A DNA stretch of 64,000 nucleotides from Inhella gelatinilytica (GTDB lineage: Bacteria; Pseudomonadota; Gammaproteobacteria; Burkholderiales; Burkholderiaceae_C), in NCBI RefSeq assembly GCF_016093295.1, contig NZ_JAEDAL010000001.1:868001-932000 (forward strand), read 5' to 3'. Made by a program: the position numbers and the translations under genes. The notes under the pieces are model-generated. The model saw only the letters and a list, made by a program, of their open reading frames with translations, did not search any database and was not told the origin of the DNA. Shown here piece after piece: positions 1 through 8,458 of the stretch; the stretch's first letter is position 1; each line of letters begins with the position of its first letter.

Positions 1-314
1 ACCACAAACTCTTCGCGCTCGGCCAGGTAGCTCAAGCTGAGCACGGCGTCTTGGGCGCCGCTTTTGAGGTCCGCCAGGCACCGTTTCCAGGGCAGCAGAC
101 TGATTTCAATGGCCAGGCCACTGCGCTGTGCCAACCGATCCAGGAAAAGGAAATCCAAGCCCTGGCGCTGAATGCGTCCATCGGGGCTGGCCATGCGCCA
201 GGGGGGGTGGGGCACGTCATTCAGGCACACCCGCAAGGGGGGCTCGGCCGCCTGAACGGCACTCCCGATGACGAGCCACAGACTGAGAACCCAGGAACAG
301 CGCAAACGGTGCAT
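1..314 (-). CDS. Orphan periplasmic solute-binding-like protein (3' part outside window)
   Basis: The minus-strand frame opens at an ATG (314-312) and runs off the left edge, so only about the first 104 residues are visible. It begins with a short hydrophobic signal peptide, followed by the pattern RVCLND..PHPPWR and later LPWKRCLADL. The same pattern occurs in the next gene upstream (RVCLNEQPHLPWR, LKPWKRCLAEL), so the two are tandem paralogues only 12 bp apart. The fold is that of SBP_bac_3-type solute-binding proteins, but no ABC permease or ATPase is nearby, so a transport role is not supported. A periplasmic ligand-sensing role is possible. The family call is inference from pattern. Confidence 0.75.
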   Translation of the reverse strand, partial: MHRLRCSWVLSLWLVIGSAVQAAEPPLRVCLNDVPHPPWRMASPDGRIQRQGLDFLFLDRLAQRSGLAIEISLLPWKRCLADLKSGAQDAVLSLSYLAEREEFV

Positions 315-326
315 GGAACGAACCGG

Positions 327-1189
327 TCAGGGTGAGGGGGCCGCCATGCGGGCCAGGGCGGCGGCTTCAGCTTGTTTGTAGGGCGCGGAGTCGCGAATGC
401 GGGCCAGTTCGCGCCACAGCTTCAGCACCCGGGTGGGGTGGGCGTTCCAGAAGGGGCGCGAAAACGCCGCGTAGTAGGCGCGTTCCTGCAGGGGGGCTCC
501 AGTCGCTGTACGTGGCTGCTCAAGTCCCGGCGGGCGAGTAGCACCCGATCCGCTTCCTTCGATTGCAACGCCGCCACGGCCACCCGGCCGCGTACCAGCT
601 TCTCCAAGTTGGATTCGGCGGTGCGCGCACCCTCGTCGATCTTGAGGCCCAGCTCGCGCACCGCATTGGCGATGGAATAGCCGGTCTGGACCCCCACCAA
701 GGCCTCGGTGGCCACGCTACTGAGCTGCTTGCCATCCCATTGAATGGGCAGGGCGCGCATCGCGTACCAGTGGTAACGCTCGTGGCGCAGGGCCAAGCTC
801 TCGTCGGGACGCCCTTGGCGTTCGGGGTACACCGCAAACTCCTCGCGTTCGGGCAGGTGGCTGATGCCCAGGATGAAGTCTTGCTCGCCCACTTTGAGCT
901 CGGCCAAGCAGCGCTTCCAGGGCTTAAGGTGCACCGTGATGGGCACGGCGGCGCGCTGGCTCAGTGCGTCCAGCACAAAGAAATCCAAGCCGTCTTTTCG
1001 AACCCGACCATCGGCATCCGGGAACCGCCAGGGCAAATGGGGCTGCTCGTTCAAACACACGCGCAGGGGCGGCGTTTCAGGGGTGGGGGCGGGGGCGGCC
1101 GCGCTGAGGCCCACGCCCAGGCCGGTGCTGGCCAGCAGCAGGCCGCACACCCCTCGAAAGGCCATCCATAGGCGAGACATTGAGCTCAT
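327..1189 (-). pseudogene. Solute-binding-like protein with a frameshift
   Basis: ATG at 1189 (or 1180) opens a frame with a signal peptide and the SBP_bac_3-like features RVCLNEQPHLPWR, DGLDFFVLDAL and LKPWKRCLAEL, clearly paralogous to the gene that follows. The original frame runs through LARRDLSSHVQRLEPP and then degenerates into a low-complexity tail ending near 422. Reading on with one extra base at the six-G run at 491-496 restores a sensible C-terminus (LQERAYYAAFSRPFWNAHP, then LKLWRELARIRD) and a TGA at 327, just before the next gene. The simplest reading is a one-base loss in a homopolymer. It could be a real inactivating mutation, phase variation or a sequencing error. Confidence 0.72.
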
Positions 1190-1313
1190 GACCACCCTGC
1201 GTTGAACCCCTGCACGCTGCCACGAAGGGCGGCCGACTGCAAGGCCCCGTGTGAACGACGAGCAGCGAGGCTCGCGTGGGTACAGTCCCCGCTCGCATCT
1301 TCGGGAGGTCTCC

Positions 1314-1961
1314 ATGGTGAAGGGGTTTCAACGGTTTGGGGCGGCGCTGGCCTTGGGGGCTGCTGCGTGGGGTGTGCACGCGATCGAAGCACCTGCGCCC
1401 TACACGGTCACCGTGATGGGCGAGGCCCGCGTGGATTCCCAAGGCCTGGTGCTGGACTGGCAGCCGCTACCGGACGAGAAGCAACCCCCGGCGTTCCTGC
1501 AGGCCCTGCGCGCCAACCTCCTGGGCCGTCAGCTGGATCCCGGGCGAGATGCCAATGGCCAGCCGGGGGAAATGGAAGCGGGGCTGCGGGTGCGGGTGCA
1601 GGTGCATCCGGCGGGTGCCGAGGGCGCGGCCCAGGTCCGCATCACCGGATTGGCCGTGATGCCCGTGGTGCTGGACCGGCCGATGCGACCGTATCCGCCT
1701 TCGGTCCGCCACCTCAACTTCGCCGAGTGGGAAGGGCGGGCACTGGTTCGCTGTCGCGTTGGGGCGGCCGGCGAGTGTGAGCAGCCCGCCGTGGAGGGTG
1801 TGCAAGACATGCCCGAGGCGTTCCAGCGCTACATCATCGACAGCAGCAAGCGCTGGGTGTTCAAACCGATTCGGATCAACGGCCAGCCGATCGCGCTGGA
1901 CGCTTTGGTGCCCTTCGTGCTGCTTCGGCGCGAGGGGGTTGAGATGCCGCGCCGGCGCTGA
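1314..1961 (+). CDS. Exported protein with a TonB-C-like C-terminal domain
   Basis: This encodes 215 residues from an ATG preceded by GGGAGG. Residues 1-22 are a signal peptide ending near VHAIEAP. The C-terminal half (about 125-210) has the layout of TonB C-terminal / energy-transducer domains: a PPSVRHLNFAEWEGRALVRC segment, then a conserved DMPEAFQRYIIDSSKRWVF segment and a final beta strand. It lacks the proline-rich linker of true TonB and has no ExbBD neighbours, so it is probably a periplasmic TonB-C-like protein of unknown role. It is divergent from the solute-binding gene and convergent with the histidine kinase, 21 bp away. Family membership is tentative. Confidence 0.7.
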   Translation: MVKGFQRFGAALALGAAAWGVHAIEAPAPYTVTVMGEARVDSQGLVLDWQPLPDEKQPPAFLQALRANLLGRQLDPGRDANGQPGEMEAGLRVRVQVHPAGAEGAAQVRITGLAVMPVVLDRPMRPYPPSVRHLNFAEWEGRALVRCRVGAAGECEQPAVEGVQDMPEAFQRYIIDSSKRWVFKPIRINGQPIALDALVPFVLLRREGVEMPRRR

Positions 1962-1982
1962 GTCCGTGGGTTCCGCTGCGCT

Positions 1983-4070
1983 TCACACCCGCGCCAGCCC
2001 CAGCGTGAAACAGGGCCCATCGGCCTCGTTGTGCACGCCGATGCGCCCGCCCATCTTGGCCAAATAGCTGCGCGCGACGAAAAGGCCCTGTCCGCGGTGG
2101 CTGGGCCCTTCGGCATCGCCCGCGCCCAGTTCAAACAGGGTGGGCAGGCGCTCCGCGTCGATCAGCGGGCCGTGGTTGTGCACAGCCAGCGTGGCCTCCT
2201 CCTCTCCGTGCGTCAGGCGCAGCGTGATCGGGCTGCCCGGCGTGCGGTAGCGCTGGGCGTTGGTGAGCACATGCGTGAGCGCGTCTTCCAGCTTCAGCGG
2301 GTCGGCCCAGACCCAGAGCGGCTCGGTGGCCCCCTCCGTGTGCACGTCGGCGATGCCGGCATAGGGCGCATTGGCGGCCACCTCGCGCGCAAAGGCGGCA
2401 AGGTCGAGGCGCTCGCGCTGGGCGCTGGCGCGATCCAGCGCTTCGCCGACCGAGGCTTGGCCGTACAACAGGTTGAGCGCCGCTTGCATGCGCAGCAGGT
2501 AGCGGCGGCTGGGGTCGTCCGCCGCGGCATGCAAGGCCAGCAGCGATTGCAGGGGCGACATGATCTCGTGCCCCACGGCGTGCCACTGTTCATGCGCTTG
2601 CTCGGCGCGGCGTTGCTCGCCGCGCAGGTGCTCGCGAGAACGCGCCAACAGCTCGGACAAGGAGCCGGCCAAGATCCCCAATTCGTCACGCCCGCGCAGG
2701 TCGGCCACGTCGAGCGCGGGCAGTTCGTCGGGCTGGGCTTGCAGGCTGCGCGTCAGCGCATTGGCGCGCCGCGTGAGCAGCGCCATGCGGCGCAGCAAGC
2801 CCAGCTCCACGATCAGCCAGGCCAGGGCAATGGCGCCGGCCAGCAGTGCGAAATACAGCAAATAGCGGGTGGCCGTGGCGGCCAGTTCGCGGTCGAGCGC
2901 GCGCAGGTCGCCGGTGAGCCGCAGGTGCAGCCGCCCCTCGCTGGCGAGGAGTTCGCGCTCGGCCTGCAGTGGGCCTTCTAGGCGTGCCGCAGGCAGCCGG
3001 CGGATCAGGCGCGTGAGCCAGGGGTAGGCGGGCTCCTCGCCCACGGAAGCGCGCAGCACCGTGGGTGCCGCACCCGCTCGGGTGAGCGTCAGCACCTCGC
3101 CCGGGCGCAGCGCGGTGCGCAGGCTGTGCAGGTCGGGCGGGGCGTGGGCGTCGGGCTGCTGGGTGTCCAGCAGGGTCTGACCCTCGGGGCCCAGCAGGCG
3201 CAGTTGCACCCGCACGGCGTCCAGATCGGATGGCGGCCAGGGGCCGCTGCGGGCGGTGTCACGCCAGGCGGCCACGGGCACGCGCAGGCTCAAGAGCGCG
3301 GGGCAATCAGCCTGCAGTTCGCCCCCGCTGTCGGGCCCACACGCGGGCCGCCACAGCCAGCCGCGGAAGTCGCGGTCGGGGCGCGCCAGAGGCGACAACA
3401 GGCCTTGCTCCGTGTCGCCCGCAGGCCGCTCGAATCCGGGCAGCTGACCTTGGGTTCTGTCGCGCAGCTCCAGCGGGGCCAGCCAGGCCTGCACGCCTGC
3501 GGTCGAACGCACAGTCAGCTGCACATGGTGCAAGCCGGTCAGGTCACGCTGGCCGCGCCCCCGGCCCCGGAGCTCACCGACCTTGGGCACACGCGCGATG
3601 GCGTACACAAAGGCCCCGGCGCTGGCGCGCCGACCCACACCCAGGCACAGGGCCTGGCCGCCGTCCCACTGCGTGGCACAACCGCTGAGCTCCATCACGC
3701 GTTCGGCCTTGCTGGCGTCGTCGAAGTCGATGGCCCCGACTGGCAGCCGCAGCGGGGCCCAGCCCTGGGCGTCCGGTGCGGGCGGGCTCGGGTTCAGTAG
3801 CGCCAGTTGGCCGCTGGGGTGCCGCAGCCGCTCGGCCAGGACCTCCAGCTGCCCCCGAAACCCGGCCTCATAGGCGTCGCGCTGGCGCTGCTTTTCTTCG
3901 GTCAGCAACTGCAGCGCCAGGGCGGCACTGCCGGCCAGCAAGGCCAGGAAGACGGCGCGCAGCAGCACCCGGCGCGCAAAAGCTGCCAAGGGCAGGCGCG
4001 GCAGGCGATCCATCACCCCGCCAACCACGTCGCCCACCCTGCCCTCCATGACGCGGGGACGCAGGCTCAC
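1983..4070 (-). CDS. Membrane sensor histidine kinase
   Basis: This 695-residue kinase starts with GTG at 4070, chosen because GTGA overlaps the stop of the response-regulator gene by 4 bp. TM1 lies at about 31-53. A large periplasmic domain of about 350 residues, not recognised, follows, then TM2 at about 400-425 and a HAMP-like linker. The DHp helix has H501 in VGHEIMSPLQSL. The N box is LTHVLTNAQRYR and the G box is GQGLFVARSYL. The signal is presumably read in the periplasm and passed to the adjacent regulator. The ligand cannot be told from the sequence. The asparagine of the N box and the HE motif are intact, so it should be active. Confidence 0.93.
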   Translation of the reverse strand: MSLRPRVMEGRVGDVVGGVMDRLPRLPLAAFARRVLLRAVFLALLAGSAALALQLLTEEKQRQRDAYEAGFRGQLEVLAERLRHPSGQLALLNPSPPAPDAQGWAPLRLPVGAIDFDDASKAERVMELSGCATQWDGGQALCLGVGRRASAGAFVYAIARVPKVGELRGRGRGQRDLTGLHHVQLTVRSTAGVQAWLAPLELRDRTQGQLPGFERPAGDTEQGLLSPLARPDRDFRGWLWRPACGPDSGGELQADCPALLSLRVPVAAWRDTARSGPWPPSDLDAVRVQLRLLGPEGQTLLDTQQPDAHAPPDLHSLRTALRPGEVLTLTRAGAAPTVLRASVGEEPAYPWLTRLIRRLPAARLEGPLQAERELLASEGRLHLRLTGDLRALDRELAATATRYLLYFALLAGAIALAWLIVELGLLRRMALLTRRANALTRSLQAQPDELPALDVADLRGRDELGILAGSLSELLARSREHLRGEQRRAEQAHEQWHAVGHEIMSPLQSLLALHAAADDPSRRYLLRMQAALNLLYGQASVGEALDRASAQRERLDLAAFAREVAANAPYAGIADVHTEGATEPLWVWADPLKLEDALTHVLTNAQRYRTPGSPITLRLTHGEEEATLAVHNHGPLIDAERLPTLFELGAGDAEGPSHRGQGLFVARSYLAKMGGRIGVHNEADGPCFTLGLARV

Positions 4071-4762
4071 CGCGCTGCCCAGCGAAAGCCGCGCATGGGC
4101 ACGTTCTCCAGGCCCTCAAAGCCGGGGTCGACCTCGCGCAGCGCGTCGCGGATCGTGGCCACGTGCTTGCGCACGTTGTCCTTGCTGCGTCCGGTCTTGA
4201 CCACCTCAAACAGCTCCTCGTAGCTGACCACCTCGCCGCGCCGCTCCAGCAGGGTCGCCAAGATGCGCTGCGCCGTCAGCGGCAGGTTGAGCTTCTGGCC
4301 GCGCCACAGCGGGCTGCGCTGCCACAGCGGGTCCAGCGTCGGCGCATCGTCCGCCGGGGTCGGTGTGGGTTTGCTGGCGCGCAGCAGGGCCAGCACGGTC
4401 TCGATAAACTCGGCCTCGTCGAACTGGGTTTTCTGCAAATAGTCCCAGGCGTCCAGGGCCTTCATGATGGAGCGGTACACCGCAGCGGGCATGGCGCTCA
4501 CCACCAGCACCGGCGTGCCCAGGCCGCGCTTGTTCAGCGCGTTGATCAAGGCGATGCCGGCGTGCCGCTCGCGCCCCAACTCCAGGTCCAGCGTCACCAG
4601 GTCGTAGCGCTGGGTGGTCAGCGCCTGCTCGGCCGCCTCGCGGGTTTGAAACGCGTCGATCCGCGCCTCGGGGCGCGCAGCGCGCAACCACTGCTGCAGC
4701 TGCTGGCTGGTCGGGCCATCGTCTTCGACGACGGCGATGTGGGGGGCGTGGGGTGCGGTCAT
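4067..4762 (-). CDS. OmpR-family response regulator
   Basis: This 231-residue protein starts at the ATG at 4762. The receiver domain (about 8-125) has acidic pocket residues E13-D15 and the likely phosphoacceptor D59 in LVTLDLELG. The C-terminal winged-helix Trans_reg_C domain (about 150-231) ends in MRGFRWAAR. It is encoded immediately upstream of the kinase with a GTGA 4-bp overlap, so the two are translationally coupled and form a cognate pair. The spacing to the divergent MFS gene (137 bp) suggests the pair might regulate that exporter, but no operator is evident, so this is inference. An upstream in-frame extension in the same frame has low-complexity composition and is not included. Confidence 0.93.
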   Translation of the reverse strand: MTAPHAPHIAVVEDDGPTSQQLQQWLRAARPEARIDAFQTREAAEQALTTQRYDLVTLDLELGRERHAGIALINALNKRGLGTPVLVVSAMPAAVYRSIMKALDAWDYLQKTQFDEAEFIETVLALLRASKPTPTPADDAPTLDPLWQRSPLWRGQKLNLPLTAQRILATLLERRGEVVSYEELFEVVKTGRSKDNVRKHVATIRDALREVDPGFEGLENVPMRGFRWAAR

Positions 4763-4898
4763 GATGGCCGCATTGTGAAAGCCCCTCTGGCCACGGTCAG
4801 CGGAAGCTTTCTTCCGCGCGCGGGCCGTGGGGTGCTTGACCTCAAGGGCACTTGAGCTTGTACCGTGCAGCCCCTGTTCCCTTCCATTGACCCCATTC

Positions 4899-6224
4899 AT
4901 GCTCCAGCCTGCTTCCGCCACCGCCGCGCCCACCTCGCTCTGGGCCCCCGGCGTGCGTGCCGCCACCGTTGGCGCTCTGGCCCTCGTGTCGATGCTGGCC
5001 TTCGAGGCGGTGGCCGTCGCCGCGGCCATGCCGGCCATTGCCACGGCGCTGGACGGTTTGTCGCAATACGCGCTGGCCTTCGGCGGCACGCTGGCCTTGT
5101 CGGTCCTGGGCATGGTGTGGGCCGGGCCGGCCTGTGACCGCCATGGCCCCTGGCGTGCGTGCAGCGTGGGCCTGGGGGTGTTCGCGCTCGGGCTGCTGGT
5201 GGCTGGGCTGGCGCCGCAGATGGGTTGGCTCAGCGCCGGGCGCGCGGTGCAGGGTTTGGGCGTGGGCATGCTGGCCGTGGCGCTTTATGCCGGCATGGGG
5301 CGGGTGCTGCCGGCGGCGCTGCACCCCAAGCTCTTCGCGGCACTGGCGGCCGCCTGGGTGGTGCCAGGGCTGATCGGCCCCTGGGTGGCGGCGCAGATGG
5401 TGTCGCTCTGGGGCTGGCGTTCGGTGTTCCTGGGGGTGGCGCTGCTGCTGCTGCCCACGGCCTGGATGCTGTTGCCCGCGCTGCGCCGCGTCCCGGTGCT
5501 GCAAGAAGGCGCGCGGGCGGCGGTGGCCCTGCCCTGGGCCGTGGTGGCCGCCCTTTCCGCGCTGGCCCTGCATGGCATGGAGCAGATCGGGCCCTGGGCC
5601 TGGCTCGGCCTCTTGGCCTTGGTGCCCGCGGCGGCACGCTTGCTGCCCGCCGGCAGCTTGACGGCCCAGCCCGGCTTACCGGCCGTCATTGCACTGCGCG
5701 GCGTGATGGCCGCCTCGTTCTTCAGTGCCGAGGCCTTCATCCCCCTGTTCTTGAATCAAGAAGCGGGCTGGAGCCTGGCCGAAGGGGGTCTCGCCCTCAG
5801 CGCGGCCGCGGTGACCTGGAGCACCGGCAGTGCCATCCAGGCCCGCTTGCACGGCGAGCCTGCCCGCCGCACCGGCCTGCGCGTGGGGCTCGCGCTCCTG
5901 GTGGCGGGCCAAGCGCTGCTCGCTGGGCCGCTGCTGGCGGGTGGGCCTGCGGGCTGGGTGGTCGTCGGTTGGGCCGTGGCGGGCCTGGGCGTGGGCTTGG
6001 CCTGGCCCATGCTGTCGGTGCTGACGCTGGCGCTCTCGGCGCCCGCCGAACAAGGCCGCAACAGCTCGGCGCTGCAGTTGGCCGATGCCCTCACCACCAC
6101 CGTCGCCCTGGCGGCGGCCGGCGCCTTCTTCGCGCAGCAGCACGCCTATGGCGCGGTGCTGGCTTGGACGGTGGCACTGGCCGCAGTGGGCTTGTGGGTG
6201 ACGGTGGCGCGGGTGCGCGGCTGA
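4899..6224 (+). CDS. MFS transporter, 14-TM type
   Basis: This encodes 441 residues from ATG 4899. Fourteen hydrophobic segments can be counted along the whole length. The loop after TM2 has ACDRHGPWRACSVG, a variant of the MFS motif A, and TM4 has GRAVQGLGVGM, like the motif of DHA2 drug:H+ antiporters. The alternating Ala/Gly/Leu segments and the size match that group. The substrate is unknown. It is divergent from the two-component pair and is followed by a hairpin and a convergent gene. An in-frame GTG at 4827 exists, but the added 24 residues are not family-like, so the ATG is preferred. Confidence 0.88.
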   Translation: MLQPASATAAPTSLWAPGVRAATVGALALVSMLAFEAVAVAAAMPAIATALDGLSQYALAFGGTLALSVLGMVWAGPACDRHGPWRACSVGLGVFALGLLVAGLAPQMGWLSAGRAVQGLGVGMLAVALYAGMGRVLPAALHPKLFAALAAAWVVPGLIGPWVAAQMVSLWGWRSVFLGVALLLLPTAWMLLPALRRVPVLQEGARAAVALPWAVVAALSALALHGMEQIGPWAWLGLLALVPAAARLLPAGSLTAQPGLPAVIALRGVMAASFFSAEAFIPLFLNQEAGWSLAEGGLALSAAAVTWSTGSAIQARLHGEPARRTGLRVGLALLVAGQALLAGPLLAGGPAGWVVVGWAVAGLGVGLAWPMLSVLTLALSAPAEQGRNSSALQLADALTTTVALAAAGAFFAQQHAYGAVLAWTVALAAVGLWVTVARVRG

Positions 6225-6253
6225 GAAGTGCGCCGTATCGGCGCGCTCACTTC
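6225..6253. terminator. Stem-loop between convergent genes
   Basis: GAAGTG plus CGCCG pairs with CGGCG and CACTTC around a TAT loop, with a short bulge in the 3' arm, followed by TTCCTTCTGTT. It lies in the 35-bp gap between the convergent MFS and DUF2071-like genes and could end transcription from both sides. Confidence 0.5.
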
Positions 6254-6259
6254 CTTCTG

Positions 6260-7206
6260 TTACAGCAGTCGTTCGGATAGCGCCTGAAAGTGAACCCGAG
6301 GCAGCCTAAATGCGAGCGCAGGGCTGCTGGCCCCGAGTTGATTCAAAAACGGACAGCTCAGTGAATCCGTTTGCAGCCGGAGCGGTTCAATGGATGGCAT
6401 GTCGACCGGCAGGTCGATGGTCGCCACGGCGGTGCGTTGGATGGACGGTACTGGCGCGACGGCCGCTTCTTGCGTCGCAAGTCGTTCGATCGCCTGTTCC
6501 CAAGAGTTCGCAAATGGCCGGAAGGTATCGGGAAGTTCAGGGGCGGCGTGGCGATCAAATTGCGCCGCGAGAGAGGGGGCACTGCCTGTGCCAGGATCGA
6601 TGCGGAGACCGATGACCTGCTCCTGATCGGTCAGCGAGATCGCTGCGGCCCGATGGGATGGAAGGGCATCGCTGAACAGGCGTGTGCCCAGTGCATAGAT
6701 CGTGCTGTCCAAGATGTTTTTGACAAACACCACTGTGGGACTCTTTGGCGCACCGGGTAGGGGTGCTTCCAAATAGAGGCGCCAATTGCTCTGCTGTGGT
6801 GAAGGACACAACCACCGAAGCGGCCCCAATGCGCGCGGGCCGAAGTGTCCGTGCCGATAGGTCAGTACGGTGAAGGGCGTTAGGCCCTCCCGTTCCCAGA
6901 GAACCGCTTCAGGCGGCACAAAGGACCGAACCTGTGTGACGTCCACGAGCCACGTGACGTACACCACGTCCGTCACGTCGCTGGCGAGAACCGGGAAAGG
7001 CAATCGACCAAATACCAGCCGGCGCAGACGGGCCCAGCGCACGCTATTGGCGGCGGCGTCTGCAACACATGCCAGAGGACCTTGGAATGGGTGGCGGTAG
7101 CGATTGGGGTCCACAGCGACACATTGGGGTTCGAATGGTGGCCATTGTTTCTGTTCCCGCGGAAGGTTTCTTCCGCCCCCCGGAGCACAGCCTCCCGCCG
7201 CCGGCA
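6260..7206 (-). CDS. Conserved hypothetical protein, DUF2071/YqjF-like
   Basis: This is a 315-residue frame from ATG 7206 to TAA at 6260. The middle shows VVYVTWLVDVTQVRSFVPPE, a segment with GLTPFTVLTYRHGHFG, and a later VVFVKNILDSTIYALG. This resembles the DUF2071 (YqjF) layout: an opening strand with PPE/LP, then a beta-rich chain ending in a small-molecule pocket. No catalytic motif is visible. The first 30 residues are poor and the true start may be further in, for example a GTG at the VDPNRYRHPF segment. It is divergent from the SPFH gene. Base use around 6300-7000 is slightly less GC-rich than its neighbours. The function is not known. Confidence 0.6.
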
Positions 7207-7261
7207 TGGCGCGCTCTTGGGGTGTGGCGGAACCATGGCGACACCTCATCAGGAGAACGCC

Positions 7262-8455
7262 ATGAACGACACCACCGCCCCCCTCTCGACCGATGCCCAA
7301 GCCCTGAACGCCGCCCGCCGCGAGCGCGTCTGGGGTGCCCTGGGCCAAGCCGCCCAGACGCTTCTGCCCCCGCTGCGCCGCGCGTGGGTGCCGGCCGCCG
7401 CCCTGCTGGCGCTGGCGGGTGCGGCCCACTGGGCGGCCAGCCAGATTCACAGCGTGCCGGCGGGGCAAGTGCTGGTGCGCCAGGGCTTGGGCGGCACCCA
7501 GGTGCTGCGCGAAGGCCGCGTCTGGATCGTGCCGGCGGTGCACGAGGCCCGCTGGCTGCCGGCGCGGGATCTCTTGTTGCAGCGCGACGCCAAGCGCCCA
7601 GTGCAAACCGTGGAAGGCCTGGCCGTGGGCTTGGAGGTGCAGCTGCGTGTGCAACTGGACCCGCAGCGTTACCCGCAACTGGCTCGCGAGCTGCCCGAGG
7701 CTTTTGAACGCGAGTTGGTGCAACCCGCACTCGACGCCGTGCTGCTGCCGGTGGTCGCCCAGCGCACGGTGCGTGAACTCTTCTCCAGCCAGCGCCGCGA
7801 AATCGAACAGGCGGTGCTGTTGCAACTGCGCCAACGTCTGGCCCAAGATGGCCTGATCCTCAAAGGCCTGTCCTTCGGTGCCCTGACCCTGCCGGAGGAC
7901 TACCGCCGCGGCATGGAGTCGCTGCTGGCCGAAGGCCTGGCCGCCGAGAAGATGCGCTACACGCTGGAGCTGCGCGAGAAGCAAGTCAAAGAGGGGGCAT
8001 TGGAGGCCCAGGCCGAGCGCGAGAAGCGCGAAATCGCGGCCGAGGCTAGCGCCCGCGAGCAGGTCATCGCCGCCCGCGCCCAAGAAGAAGCGATGAAGCA
8101 CGTGCTGCCGTACAAGCAGCGCCAAATCGAGCAGCGCCAACTGGAAGCCGAGGCCGAGCGCCAAGCCCGCGTGCGCCTGGCCGAGGGCGCGGCCCAAGCG
8201 CGCCAGATCGAGGCCGAAGGCGAAGCCAAGGCGCGCCAAAAGCTGGCCGACGCCGAGGCCTACCGCGTGAGCGAGATCGGCAAGGTGCAGGCCGAGCAGA
8301 TGGCGCGCGAAGGCGCCTTGATCAGCAAGCACCCGCTGCTGATCCAAAAGACCCTGGCCGACAAGCTCGGGGACAAGGTGCGCGTCATCGTGGCCCCCCC
8401 CGGAACCAAGGGTCAGCTGCTGAGTGGTGTGACTGGCGGTGAGGGCCAGGAGTAA
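7262..8455 (+). CDS. SPFH/prohibitin-like membrane protein
   Basis: This encodes 397 residues from an ATG preceded by AGGAGAACGCC. A single TM segment lies near residues 43-63 (VPAAALLALAGAAHWAAS). An SPFH/band-7 domain (about 70-240) starts with the typical VPAGQVLVRQGLGG and contains RTVRELFSSQRREIE. A long charged coiled coil rich in Glu, Ala and Arg follows (about 240-350), ending in a globular tail. Such proteins form oligomeric membrane scaffolds, often with a protease (FtsH, HflKC) or NfeD partner. Neither is present here. The downstream SH3-domain gene starts 3 bp after this stop, with its Shine-Dalgarno overlapping the stop, so the two are an operon and probably work together. Confidence 0.85.
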   Translation: MNDTTAPLSTDAQALNAARRERVWGALGQAAQTLLPPLRRAWVPAAALLALAGAAHWAASQIHSVPAGQVLVRQGLGGTQVLREGRVWIVPAVHEARWLPARDLLLQRDAKRPVQTVEGLAVGLEVQLRVQLDPQRYPQLARELPEAFERELVQPALDAVLLPVVAQRTVRELFSSQRREIEQAVLLQLRQRLAQDGLILKGLSFGALTLPEDYRRGMESLLAEGLAAEKMRYTLELREKQVKEGALEAQAEREKREIAAEASAREQVIAARAQEEAMKHVLPYKQRQIEQRQLEAEAERQARVRLAEGAAQARQIEAEGEAKARQKLADAEAYRVSEIGKVQAEQMAREGALISKHPLLIQKTLADKLGDKVRVIVAPPGTKGQLLSGVTGGEGQE

Positions 8456-8458
8456 GCC

